NCBI RefSeq assembly: GCF_004310295.1
Contig: NZ_SISB01000031.1
Location: 1-64,000 of the forward strand
From: Pseudomonas sp. BGI-2
Lineage (GTDB): Bacteria > Pseudomonadota > Gammaproteobacteria > Pseudomonadales > Pseudomonadaceae
DNA: 64,000 nucleotides
Direction: 5' to 3'
In this document: piece after piece, positions 54,373-63,038 of the stretch
Numbering within the stretch: position 1 is the stretch's first letter
Layout: each line of letters starts with the position of its first letter
Program-made: the position numbers and the translations under genes
The notes under the pieces: generated by a model
Database searches by the model: none
Seen by the model: only the letters and a program-made list of their open reading frames with translations
Told to the model about the DNA's origin: nothing

Positions 54373-55080
54373 ATGGGCGCACAGTGGAAGGTTAAACACA
54401 AAGAAGCGGCATCTAACGCCAAGGGCAAGATCTTCGGCAAACTGGTAAAAGAAATCACCATTGCTGCGCGCAACGGTGCCGATGTCACGACCAACGCACA
54501 CCTGCGTCTGGTGGTTGAACAGGCTAAAAAAGCGTCGATGCCCCGCGAAACCCTCGAACGCGCGATCAAGAAAGGCTCCGGCCAGCTCGGCGAAACCGTG
54601 CAATACCATCGCGTGACCTATGAAGGCTTCGCCCCGCATCAGGTGCCGCTGATCGTTGAATGCGTCACCGACAACATCAACCGCACCGTCGCTGAAATCC
54701 GCGTGGCATTTCGCAAGGGCCAATTGGGCGCTTCCGGTTCGGTGGCGTGGGACTTCAACCATGTGGGCATGATCGAAGCGTCCCCGGACAGCCCTGACGC
54801 CGATCCGGAAATGGCCGCGATTGAAGCCGGTGCCCAGGATTTTGAGCCAGGTGAAGAAGAGGGCACGACCCTGTTCCTGACCGAGCCAGGTGACCTGGAC
54901 GCCGTTCAGAAAGCACTGCCTGAGCAAGGTTTTACCGTGTTGTCGGCCAAGTTGGGCTATCAGCCGAAAAACCCGGTGACGGGTTTGAGCGATGAGCAGA
55001 TGGCTGAAGTCGAGGCGTTCCTGGAAGGCCTCGATAACCATGATGATGTGCAGGATATGTTTGTTGGTTTGGCCGGGTAA
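54373..55080 (+). CDS. YebC/PmpR family regulator
   Basis: A 235-residue TACO1/YebC-family protein: MGAQWKVKHKEAASNAKGKI starts it and LRLVVEQAKKASMPRETLER A follows. Length and sequence fit the paralogous group beside canonical YebC. YebC proteins bind DNA in some species and help ribosomes at proline stretches in others. It is divergent from the VgrG gene, with no sign of functional linkage. Confidence 0.9.
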   Translation: MGAQWKVKHKEAASNAKGKIFGKLVKEITIAARNGADVTTNAHLRLVVEQAKKASMPRETLERAIKKGSGQLGETVQYHRVTYEGFAPHQVPLIVECVTDNINRTVAEIRVAFRKGQLGASGSVAWDFNHVGMIEASPDSPDADPEMAAIEAGAQDFEPGEEEGTTLFLTEPGDLDAVQKALPEQGFTVLSAKLGYQPKNPVTGLSDEQMAEVEAFLEGLDNHDDVQDMFVGLAG

Positions 55081-55102
55081 TTTGCTTCTTCAGTGATACC
55101 GC

Positions 55103-55198
55103 CATCGCGAGCAGGCTCGCTCCCACAGTAGGTCTGTGTTGATCACAAAATCATGTGTACGACACAAAACCCCTGTAGGAGCGAGCCTGCTCGCGAAT
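55103..55198. repeat. REP inverted pair (class A)
   Basis: Arms ATCGCGAGCAGGCTCGCTCC and TGTAGGAGCGAGCCTGCTCG around a spacer of about 45 bases, between convergent genes. Confidence 0.9.
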
Positions 55199-55211
55199 GA
55201 CCGCGAAGCGG

Positions 55212-56516
55212 TCACTGGATATCAAGTAATCCCACAATCTCACTGAACCCCGGCCGCGCCAGGACATCCGGCTGACAGCAACGCTGTTCCAGTTCCTCCA
55301 GCTGCAAGCGCCTTTCATCGCTCAACCCCGAGTCGATCCGCTCCAGCAATTCCCCCAGCAAAACCCCAAACGCCCGCACTTCGATCCGTTGCAGCGCTCG
55401 GCTTTCGAGGCTGTCGCATGTCGCATGAAAAGACGCCGCGCCAAAGTCCCCCAACAGGCAATCACCGTGCTCGTTCCACAAAATATTGTGGCCATAGAGA
55501 TCACCGTGGGTGATGCCTTGGCGGTGCAAATGCTCGGCCACCGAGGCGATGCCGCGAGCTATGCGCAGCGCCACATCGGCACTGAAACGGGTGTCATCGG
55601 CATAGACGTCACGGGTACAGGACGCCAGGCTCGGCAGTCCGGCCAGATTGCGGTAACTCGGGTCGATCAGTTGCATCACCAGCCCGGCCTGCTGTTCGGG
55701 ATGCCCGACGATCCGGCCTTCTACCCGGATCAGATGGGAGTGAATGCCGGCGGAGATGCAGGCGTTCATCTCGTGCAGCGGTGAACCGTCGCTGGTCATT
55801 TCGCCTTTGTAGAGTTTGACCGCGACCTGTGTGGCCAGTCGTTCCCACAGCGCCCGATGAATCACCCCCGAAGCACCTTCGCCCAGTTGTTGCTCCAGAC
55901 GCAGTTCGGACCACGCAATACTCGTCGTCGCTTCGAGGGCCGCCGCATCGGCTTCGGTTTCCAGCGGGTTACCGGCGTAAGCCAGCCAGGTCAGGCTCGG
56001 CAGGGTCAGCAGCCACTCGGGCAGTTCGATCAGTTGATTGGCTGCGATGCGGATCAGTTCGAGTCGATGGCAATGGCTCAGGCTCTCGGGCAGGCGCTGC
56101 AAGCGATTGCCGGCGAGCATGAGTTTTTGCAGGTGTGAGCATTGACCCAACTCAGCGGGCAATTCACTGAGGCTGTTATCGGTCAGGATCAGCCAGCGCA
56201 ACAGCGGAGGCAGCGCAGCGGCGGGGACCGTTTCAATGGCATTGGCCTTGAAGCCGATCATTGTCAGCGCGGCGCATTGGCCGAGGCACGCGGGCAGTTC
56301 GGTAAACAGGTTGTCCGAGCAAAAAAGCACGCGCAAGCGGGTCAGGCGATGCAGGTCATCCGGCAGGCTGCTCAAGGCGTTGCCGCTGAGGTTGAGCACT
56401 TCCAGCGAGTCCGCCAGGTCGAAGATTTCTCGCGGAAATTCGGTCAGGCCGCAGGCCAGGTCCAGTCGGGTGATGCCTGTCAGTTGACCGGCGCGCAGTT
56501 GGGCGAGGGTATCCAT
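55212..56516 (-). CDS. leucine-rich-repeat protein kinase-like protein
   Basis: A 434-residue fusion: about seven leucine-rich repeats (residues ~15-190, e.g. LEVLNLSGNALSSLPDDL) followed by a eukaryotic-type protein kinase domain (~205-430). Kinase elements are all present: GEGASG at 212-217, Lys234 (VAVKLY), HGDLYGHN with Asp339 and Asn344, and DFG at 357-359. The catalytic loop is HGD rather than HRD. No signal or membrane segment, so it is cytosolic. The ATG at 56516 is preferred over the frame opening at 56609. Confidence 0.9.
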   Translation of the reverse strand: MDTLAQLRAGQLTGITRLDLACGLTEFPREIFDLADSLEVLNLSGNALSSLPDDLHRLTRLRVLFCSDNLFTELPACLGQCAALTMIGFKANAIETVPAAALPPLLRWLILTDNSLSELPAELGQCSHLQKLMLAGNRLQRLPESLSHCHRLELIRIAANQLIELPEWLLTLPSLTWLAYAGNPLETEADAAALEATTSIAWSELRLEQQLGEGASGVIHRALWERLATQVAVKLYKGEMTSDGSPLHEMNACISAGIHSHLIRVEGRIVGHPEQQAGLVMQLIDPSYRNLAGLPSLASCTRDVYADDTRFSADVALRIARGIASVAEHLHRQGITHGDLYGHNILWNEHGDCLLGDFGAASFHATCDSLESRALQRIEVRAFGVLLGELLERIDSGLSDERRLQLEELEQRCCQPDVLARPGFSEIVGLLDIQ

Positions 56517-56633
56517 GGACGGGTTCGCTATTGATCGAGAGGAGGGCGCGGGGGCCTGGAAATGGACGACATGATAACGGCAAAGGTGTGTCGCCTGTGA
56601 GGCCGCCATCGCGCCCTGAGCCTTTCCGTCAAC

Positions 56634-57380
56634 GCGGTTTTGCTGTGTCCAGCTCGCTGGTCAACGGTGAGCCGTGCCGGAGCAAGGCCTGTAAATAAAC
56701 CTTTTCGTCGTACACGGTACTGGTCTTCCAGCACCGAGCAACGTCAGTTGCTTGTCCTGATCGTACAAAACGTCGATCAAATTGATGAAGCGCTGCTGCG
56801 CCGCCGTCGAGCAATCGGCAAGGTCAGGCAGCTCGTCGATGATCCAGTGATCGAATCGTCGGCACAGCTCCAGGTAATCCATGACCGCCGTGGGGTGTTC
56901 GCACAGATCGCCAAAGGTAAAACCGATGGTGCGTTCTTCACAGCGTCGCGCTTGAAGGTGACGTGCGCCGACCGGCAGTTGCAGGGGCGGTGCGCCGCGT
57001 TCGGGCAGGTCCAGCGCCTGACGTTGCGCCACGGTGCCCGGCCAGACGTAGCGGCCATGGGTAAACACCTGCTGCGCGTGCGTCCTCATCTGGCTGCGGT
57101 AGTCATGGGGTCCGCCGACCTCCATGGACCTGCATGCGCGCATGGATCAAGTCGATCACCGGTTTGAATCGCGCATGATAGAGCGGGTTGGGCAATAGAC
57201 CTTCCGGCGGATAATTGGACGTCACCAGCAGCAGAATGCCCCGTTGGAACAACGCCTTGAACAGCCCCGTAATCGTCAGGCAGGCTTCCCCGAGCTGCGG
57301 CGGCGTAGTGTAACCAAAGGGTTTACCTTCCAGTGATGTCGACCCTATCTCGACAGGACTCTGCAGTTTGTAGAGATTTT
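56634..57380 (-). pseudogene. decayed AFG1/ZapE-type ATPase
   Basis: Minus-strand pieces in three frames together read like an AFG1-family ATPase: LLLVTSNYPPEGLLPNPLYH and FKPVIDLI (about 57130-57260), then MEVGGPHDYRSQ and FTFGDLCEHPTAVMDYLELC, RFINLIDVLYDQDKQLTLLG (56730-57140), then VYDEKVYLQALLRHG (56640-56710). At least two frameshifts separate them, and the Walker A N-terminus is absent. It sits between the LRR-kinase gene and the pilus cluster. Confidence 0.8.
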
Positions 57381-57520
57381 TAGGCCGTTATCAGTTTTTT
57401 TTAGCCAAATCCCGGTAAAAAAAAACCGTTGCAGGGATGCATCGACGATGAGCGGCTGGCGAAATTCCGGTGCGTAGCTACCCTGATGCCTAGTCGCCAC
57501 CACACGCAAGGAATGGGGCC

Positions 57521-58045
57521 GTGAATGGAATGATGGTATTGGCAGTCACAGGTGTGACGCTCAGCGCGCAGGTATTGGCAGCAGAACTTCAGGTTGACGT
57601 ACGCGTCGACGTACAGCGCGGCTGTCAGTTGGTCGGGCAACAACGTCAGGCAGGGATCGAGCAACTGGGCGTGCTCGACTTCGGCAGTACCGCGCGGCTG
57701 GATGACCCGGCCGGACCGCTGGGCGCGGCGCTGATGAATGAGCGACTGCCAAGGCTCGAATGCAACCCCGACACCCCTTATCAATTACGCGTTGACGGCG
57801 GCCAACACGGTGGCGTCGGTGAAGTGCGTTACATGGCGGGTTCCGCCGGCAGCAAGCCCATCCCTTATCGGCTTTACCAGGACCCGGCGCGGCTGATCCC
57901 GCTGGCGGTGAATGTGCCGGTGAGTGGCCGTGTACCGGATTCCGGTTCAGTGGATTTGCCCCTGTATGCGCGTATCGAACGGCTGGCGGAGATTCCCCGT
58001 GTCAGCCGCTATTCAGATGTGCTGAAAGTGACGGTCACCTGGTAG
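57521..58045 (+). CDS. Csu-type pilus subunit (spore coat U domain), subunit 1
   Basis: A 174-residue secreted protein: signal peptide ending near VLAAEL, then a spore-coat-U domain with paired cysteines (RGCQLVG, RLECNPD) and the GGQHGG and VSRYSDVLKVTVTW blocks. It is the first gene of the Csu-type chaperone-usher cluster. Begins with GTG. The N-terminal CQL block is longer than in the other subunits. Confidence 0.85.
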   Translation: MNGMMVLAVTGVTLSAQVLAAELQVDVRVDVQRGCQLVGQQRQAGIEQLGVLDFGSTARLDDPAGPLGAALMNERLPRLECNPDTPYQLRVDGGQHGGVGEVRYMAGSAGSKPIPYRLYQDPARLIPLAVNVPVSGRVPDSGSVDLPLYARIERLAEIPRVSRYSDVLKVTVTW

Positions 58046-58066
58046 CGAGGAGTGGGGGTTGGCGCC

Positions 58067-58600
58067 ATGACAAGCAGGCACTGGAGGGTTATCGCCGTGA
58101 GCACACTGGTTCTGCTGGCCGACGACGCGCAAGCCGCGGTCAGCGGGCAGATACAAGCGCGGCTGACCATTACCTCCGGTTGTGAAGTCACCAATGATGC
58201 CGCCCCTGACACTCTGGCCAGCGATTTCGGCACGCTTGATTTCGGCCAGCAAGGCCCGACCTGGAATCGCCCGATCAACGCCAGCCTCGGCGACGGCGGT
58301 AACGGCAGGCTGAACGTCGTCTGCAACCCTTCGGTCACCGGGTTCACCGTCACCATCGATGGCGGTGCCCATGGCGACGGCACGACCCGACGCCTGAGCA
58401 ACGGCAGCCAGACCATCCCTTATCAATTGTTCCTCGACGCTTCCGCAAATCAGCGCTACAGCATCGGTCAACAACACAATTTCGCTGTCACCAGCGGGGC
58501 CCAGATACCGATCCCGGTATTTGGCTCGGTGGTGGCGAATACCCGTGCGTTACCGCGCGGTGTCTATACCGACACCCTGACGGTGACGCTGGATTGGTAA
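58067..58600 (+). CDS. Csu-type pilus subunit, subunit 2
   Basis: A 177-residue spore-coat-U protein: signal peptide to about DDAQA, then ARLTITSGCEV, LDFGQQGPTW and the C-terminal donor-strand-type end RGVYTDTLTVTLDW. This is the arrangement seen in CsuA/B major pilin-like subunits. Follows subunit 1 by 21 bases. A GTG at 58052 would add five residues. Confidence 0.88.
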   Translation: MTSRHWRVIAVSTLVLLADDAQAAVSGQIQARLTITSGCEVTNDAAPDTLASDFGTLDFGQQGPTWNRPINASLGDGGNGRLNVVCNPSVTGFTVTIDGGAHGDGTTRRLSNGSQTIPYQLFLDASANQRYSIGQQHNFAVTSGAQIPIPVFGSVVANTRALPRGVYTDTLTVTLDW

Positions 58601-58619
58601 CCCGTAGAGGACGGACACC

Positions 58620-59156
58620 ATGCACATGCTTGCATCAAGGATAGGTTTGTCACTGCTTGGCCTGACGCTGGCGTCCAGTGCCCATGCCGCCACCACGGTC
58701 ACCGGCCAGATAACGTCCAGTCTGATTCTGATCAGCAGCTGTCAAGTCAACGGAGCCGGCGGTTCCAGCAGCCTGAACTTCGGTGCGTTGAATTTCGGCA
58801 CCGAAAACAGCCTGTTCACCACCGCCAATGCGCAAGTGCTGGGTGGTGGTGGCGGGGCGTTGGCGATTCTGTGTTCCAGCGGCACCACGCCGGCCGTGAA
58901 GGTCCGGGCGGGTGCCCATGACGGCTTGTCTTCCGGCGGCACCCGAGCCCTGGCAGATGGCAGCGGCAACTATGTGCCGTATGACCTGTACACCGACGTC
59001 GGGCATTCGCAGATTCTGGCCATCGACGGGGTGATCAACCTCACAACCAGCACCGGTGTGGCGCAAACCGTGAACCTCTACGGTAAAGCCGTGGGCAAGG
59101 CCGGGCTACCGGCCGGCACCTACACCGACACCGTTGCCGTCGAACTGACGTTCTAG
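58620..59156 (+). CDS. Csu-type pilus subunit, subunit 3
   Basis: A 178-residue spore-coat-U protein with signal peptide (LGLTLASSAHA), ISSCQVNG with the first Cys, LNFGALNFGT and the end AGTYTDTVAVELTF. GAGGAC precedes the ATG. It starts 19 bases after subunit 2 and ends four bases before subunit 4. Confidence 0.88.
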   Translation: MHMLASRIGLSLLGLTLASSAHAATTVTGQITSSLILISSCQVNGAGGSSSLNFGALNFGTENSLFTTANAQVLGGGGGALAILCSSGTTPAVKVRAGAHDGLSSGGTRALADGSGNYVPYDLYTDVGHSQILAIDGVINLTTSTGVAQTVNLYGKAVGKAGLPAGTYTDTVAVELTF

Positions 59157-59160
59157 AACG

Positions 59161-59664
59161 ATGACACAAAAGCACGGCTATGCGGCGCTGTTCCTGCTGT
59201 GTGCGGGGTGCGTGCCGTTGCCGCTGGCGGCGGTGACCAGCCAGAGTTTTCAGGTCAGCGCCACGGTCACCGCCGGGTGCCTGGTGGTGGGCGGTGTATC
59301 GAATTACGGCAGCCTCAACTTCGGCAGCCAGTCAGCCTTGGCCACCAGTACGGTGCAAGTGGCGTTGAGCGCCGGTGTGCAGTTGCAATGCACACCGGGG
59401 GTGACGATGAACATGAGTGTCGATGGCGGCCAGTACAACAGCAGCGGGCGGCATATGCAGCTCACGACCGGCAGTAACCGCGTGGCGTACCAGCTGTTTC
59501 GTGATGCGGCGTTCAGCCAGAGCCTGGGGATCGGCCAGAGTGTCGCCGTGGCCTACACCGATGCCAATAACATCAGCCTGCCAATTTATGGACGGGTGCA
59601 ATTACCGGGCGATCAGCCTGGGGGGACGTACAGCGATGTGCTGCAAGTGCAGCTGTCGTGGTAA
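59161..59664 (+). CDS. Csu-type pilus subunit, subunit 4
   Basis: A 167-residue spore-coat-U protein: signal peptide (LFLLCAGCVPLPLAA), VTAGCLVVGG, LNFGSQSA and the end GGTYSDVLQVQLSW. The signal has Cys residues but no clear lipobox. Starts four bases after subunit 3, so translation is probably coupled. Confidence 0.88.
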   Translation: MTQKHGYAALFLLCAGCVPLPLAAVTSQSFQVSATVTAGCLVVGGVSNYGSLNFGSQSALATSTVQVALSAGVQLQCTPGVTMNMSVDGGQYNSSGRHMQLTTGSNRVAYQLFRDAAFSQSLGIGQSVAVAYTDANNISLPIYGRVQLPGDQPGGTYSDVLQVQLSW

Positions 59665-59692
59665 TGCGTCGTTTTGAATAGGGAGCAGGCTT

Positions 59693-60481
59693 ATGAGTTC
59701 ACCTTCGCTGCGGCATTCGATCATGCGTTGTGCGGTGTTGGCGATGGTGTTACTGGGGGCGAACAAGGTGCAGGCCGCCAGTTCGGTGCTGATCTGGCCG
59801 ATCGACCCGGTGCTGGAGGCCGATCAACAGGCCAGCGCCCTGTGGCTGGAAAACCGTGGCAGTGAGACCGCCAACTTGCAGATCCGGGTGTTCGCCTGGA
59901 GCCAGAGTGGCTTCAACGATCAGTATCAGAATCAGCGCGATGTAATCGGCAGCCCACCGGTGGCGAAGATTGAACCCGGTCAGAAACAACTCGTGCGCCT
60001 GACCCGCACCCGGGAGATTCCACCGGGGCAGGAACTAACTTACCGCATCATCATCGATGAAATTCCCTCGGCTAAAACCCCCGCTTCCGAAGACGGCAAG
60101 ACCGCTGCGGCGATTCGTTTTCAGATGCGTTATTCGGTGCCGTTGTTCGCTTATGGCGCCGGGCTTTGGAGCAAGGAAGACACCACCCGCCAACGTGATC
60201 CCAAAGGCGTCGGCTTGCCGGATCTGAGTTGGCGCACGGTGGCGGTGGACGGTCGGCCCTATGTCGAAGTGCGTAACCAGGGCGCGGTGCATGCAAGGCT
60301 GACCGATGTGGCGCTCAAGCAAGGCAGCCAGACCCAGCCGCTGGTGGAAGGCCTGTTGGGTTACGTGCTGCCTGGCGCAATCATGCGCTGGCCGGCACCG
60401 GGACCGATGGCCGCCAATCCGGCGTTGCAGGTACGGGTCAACGGCGCGCCGCAGGTTCAGAGCATTATCCCAACACGTTAA
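59693..60481 (+). CDS. Csu-type pilus chaperone
   Basis: A 262-residue periplasmic PapD-like chaperone: signal to about KVQA, then SSVLIWPIDPVLEADQQASA, the RxTRT / LTYRI strand block and two immunoglobulin-like domains. It would hold subunits until delivered to the usher (CsuC role in Acinetobacter). Preceded by AGGGAG. A REP repeat separates it from the usher gene. Confidence 0.9.
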   Translation: MSSPSLRHSIMRCAVLAMVLLGANKVQAASSVLIWPIDPVLEADQQASALWLENRGSETANLQIRVFAWSQSGFNDQYQNQRDVIGSPPVAKIEPGQKQLVRLTRTREIPPGQELTYRIIIDEIPSAKTPASEDGKTAAAIRFQMRYSVPLFAYGAGLWSKEDTTRQRDPKGVGLPDLSWRTVAVDGRPYVEVRNQGAVHARLTDVALKQGSQTQPLVEGLLGYVLPGAIMRWPAPGPMAANPALQVRVNGAPQVQSIIPTR

Positions 60482-60491
60482 TCACATCCCC

Positions 60492-60623
60492 TGTAGCAGC
60501 TGCCGAAGGCTGCGTTCGGCTGCGGAGCAGTCGCCAAATCAGGCACCGCAGTCATTCAGGTAAATCGTAGAGACCGTTTTGCGACTGCTTCGCAGCCGAA
60601 CGCAGGCTTCGCCAGCGGCTACA
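60492..60623. repeat. long REP pair (class B variant) inside the pilus operon
   Basis: Bounded by TGTAGCAGCTGCCGAAGGC and GCCAGCGGCTACA, with inner TGCGTTCGGCTGCGGAGCAG and complement. It interrupts the otherwise tight pilus operon between chaperone and usher. Confidence 0.88.
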
Positions 60624-60638
60624 GGGATTGTGTGAGTT

Positions 60639-63038
60639 GTGACAAAGAGGAATCTGTCCATAGACGGACCAAATGCGCGAATGAGCCAAGGCCTGGCTCG
60701 CAGTTTACAGCGGCCGTTGTGGGCAGTGAGCTGCGCGTACTGGCTGGTGTTCGCCCCTCAAACAGGGGCCGGTGATCTGCCGCCACCGCCCAGCGGCATG
60801 GAGGCTGTGGCCGATGCACAGTTGTTTCTGGAATTGGTGGTCAATCAAATGAATACCGGACGAGTCGTGGCGGTGGAGCAGAGGCGCGGACGGTTCTTTC
60901 TACCGGCCAGCGCATTACACGACACCGGCATCAAGCTGCCTGAAAACACCGGCACCGAAGTCGACCTCGACAGCGTCCCGGGCCTGCACAGCGAGTACGA
61001 CAGTGGCGCTCAACGATTGCTGCTGGAGGTGCCACCGGACTGGCTGCCGGAGCAGTTCGTCGGCAACCGCCAAGCCTATCCGCGAACCCCGGCCCTGAGC
61101 AGTTTCGGTGCCTTGCTCAACTACGACCTGTACCTCAACGACACCGATGACGCCGGCACTTACCTCGCGGCATGGAACGAAGTGCGGCTGTTCGACAGCT
61201 GGGGCACGCTGTCCAACACCGGGCAATACCGCCGCACATTGTCGGGGGAGGCGGTGAGTACGCTGAGTAATGGTTACCTGCGCTACGACACCACCTGGCG
61301 TTATTCCGATGACGAGCGATTGCTGACTTATGAGGCCGGCGACCTGGTCAGCGGCGCGCTACCGTGGAGCAGCTCGGTGCGCCTGGGCGGGGTGCAAGTG
61401 TCCCGTGACTTCGGCGTGCGCCCGGACCTGGTGACCTACCCCTTGCCGCAGTTTGCCGGCGAAGCGGCCGTGCCGTCCTCGGTGGACCTGTTCATCAACG
61501 GCTACAAATCCAGCAGCGCCGAGCTGCAACCCGGTCCTTACACACTGACCAACATCCCGTTCATCAACGGCGCCGGAGAAGCGGTCGTGGTCACGACGGA
61601 TGCGCTGGGCCGACAGGTCTCGACCACGGTGCCGTTCTACGTCACCAGCAGCTTGCTGCAAAAAGGCTTGAGTGATTTTTCTGTCGCCGCCGGCACCTTG
61701 CGCCGAGACTACGGCCTCCGCGATTTCAGCTACGGCCCCGGTGTCACGTCCGGCAGCCTGCGTTACGGTTTGAGTGATAACTTCACTCTGGAAAGCCATG
61801 CCGAAGCGTCGGATTCCCTGAGTCTCGGCGGCATGGGCGGCAACCTGCGACTGGGCAATTTCGGGGTGCTCAACACCGCGCTCAGCCAAAGCCGTTTCGA
61901 AGGCGAAAACGGTCAGCAATTGAGCCTCGGCTATCAGTACAGCAGCCAGCGCTACAGCTTTTCCTGGCAACGCCTGCAACGTCGCGATCAGTACGCCGAC
62001 CTGACCGTGGTCGACAGCCCTTACACCACCCTGAGCACACGCAGCGAACAGGCGACCCTGAGCCTCAACCTCGACACGTGGGGCAGCCTCGGCGTCGGTT
62101 ATTTCGACGTGCGTGCGGCGGATGATTCGCGCACCCGGTTGCTCAACCTGACCTGGAGCAAACCCTTGTGGCGCAACACCAGTTTCTACTTATCGGCCAA
62201 CCGCGAAATCGGTGACAGCAACTGGGCGGTGCAGGCGCAACTGGTGATCCCGTTCGATCTGCGCGGCAGTCTGGCCATCAGCAGCGAACGCAGCAAGACC
62301 GGGCAAAACCAGCAGCGGGTCAACTACAGCCGCGCGGTGCCCACCGAAGGCGGGGTGGGCTTCAACCTCGGTTACGCCCATGGCGATGGCCCGGATTATC
62401 GTCAGGCTGACCTGACCTGGCGCCTGCAATCGGTGCAGTTGCAGGCGGGTGTCTATGGCAACAGCGACGCCGAAACCCGTTGGGCCGATGCCAGTGGCTC
62501 GTTGGTCTGGATGGACCGTCAGGTATTCGCGGCCAACCGGATCGACGATGCTTTTGTGGTGGTCAGCACCGAGGGTTACGCGGACATTCCCGTGCGCTAC
62601 GAAAACCAGCAGGTGGGTCAGACGGATCGCAACGGCCACTTGCTGGTGCCCTGGAGCAGCGCCTATTACCGTGGCAAATACGAAATCGATCCGCTGAATC
62701 TGCCGGCTAACGTGCGCAGCCACAATGTCGAGCAGCGGATCGCGGTACGCCGGGGCAGCGGTTATCTGCTGGAGTTTCCGTTAACCAAGGTGATCGCTGC
62801 GAGCATCGTGCTGGTGGATGCACAGCAACGGGAATTGCCCTTGGGCAGCAACGTTGTGCACGAGCAGAGCGGCGCACAAACCGTGGTCGGCTGGGACGGT
62901 CTGGTGTACCTGGAAAACCTTCAAAAGCACAACAGCTTGCGGGTGACACTGGCGGATGGAAAGAGCTGCCAGGTGCAGTTCGCCGTGGACTCGAATCAGG
63001 ATCAGGTCCCGCTGATCGGGCCGTTGGTGTGCCAATGA
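60639..63038 (+). CDS. Csu-type outer-membrane usher
   Basis: A 799-residue fimbrial usher (FimD/PapC family) that exports and assembles subunits across the outer membrane. N-terminal domain with ADAQLFLELVVNQ, then the beta-barrel with a plug, and the C-terminal domains ending GPLVCQ. Length fits CsuD. The start may be the GTG at 60639 or the ATG at 60681 (MSQGLARSL); I cannot choose firmly. Overlaps the tip gene by four bases. Confidence 0.9.
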   Translation: MTKRNLSIDGPNARMSQGLARSLQRPLWAVSCAYWLVFAPQTGAGDLPPPPSGMEAVADAQLFLELVVNQMNTGRVVAVEQRRGRFFLPASALHDTGIKLPENTGTEVDLDSVPGLHSEYDSGAQRLLLEVPPDWLPEQFVGNRQAYPRTPALSSFGALLNYDLYLNDTDDAGTYLAAWNEVRLFDSWGTLSNTGQYRRTLSGEAVSTLSNGYLRYDTTWRYSDDERLLTYEAGDLVSGALPWSSSVRLGGVQVSRDFGVRPDLVTYPLPQFAGEAAVPSSVDLFINGYKSSSAELQPGPYTLTNIPFINGAGEAVVVTTDALGRQVSTTVPFYVTSSLLQKGLSDFSVAAGTLRRDYGLRDFSYGPGVTSGSLRYGLSDNFTLESHAEASDSLSLGGMGGNLRLGNFGVLNTALSQSRFEGENGQQLSLGYQYSSQRYSFSWQRLQRRDQYADLTVVDSPYTTLSTRSEQATLSLNLDTWGSLGVGYFDVRAADDSRTRLLNLTWSKPLWRNTSFYLSANREIGDSNWAVQAQLVIPFDLRGSLAISSERSKTGQNQQRVNYSRAVPTEGGVGFNLGYAHGDGPDYRQADLTWRLQSVQLQAGVYGNSDAETRWADASGSLVWMDRQVFAANRIDDAFVVVSTEGYADIPVRYENQQVGQTDRNGHLLVPWSSAYYRGKYEIDPLNLPANVRSHNVEQRIAVRRGSGYLLEFPLTKVIAASIVLVDAQQRELPLGSNVVHEQSGAQTVVGWDGLVYLENLQKHNSLRVTLADGKSCQVQFAVDSNQDQVPLIGPLVCQ

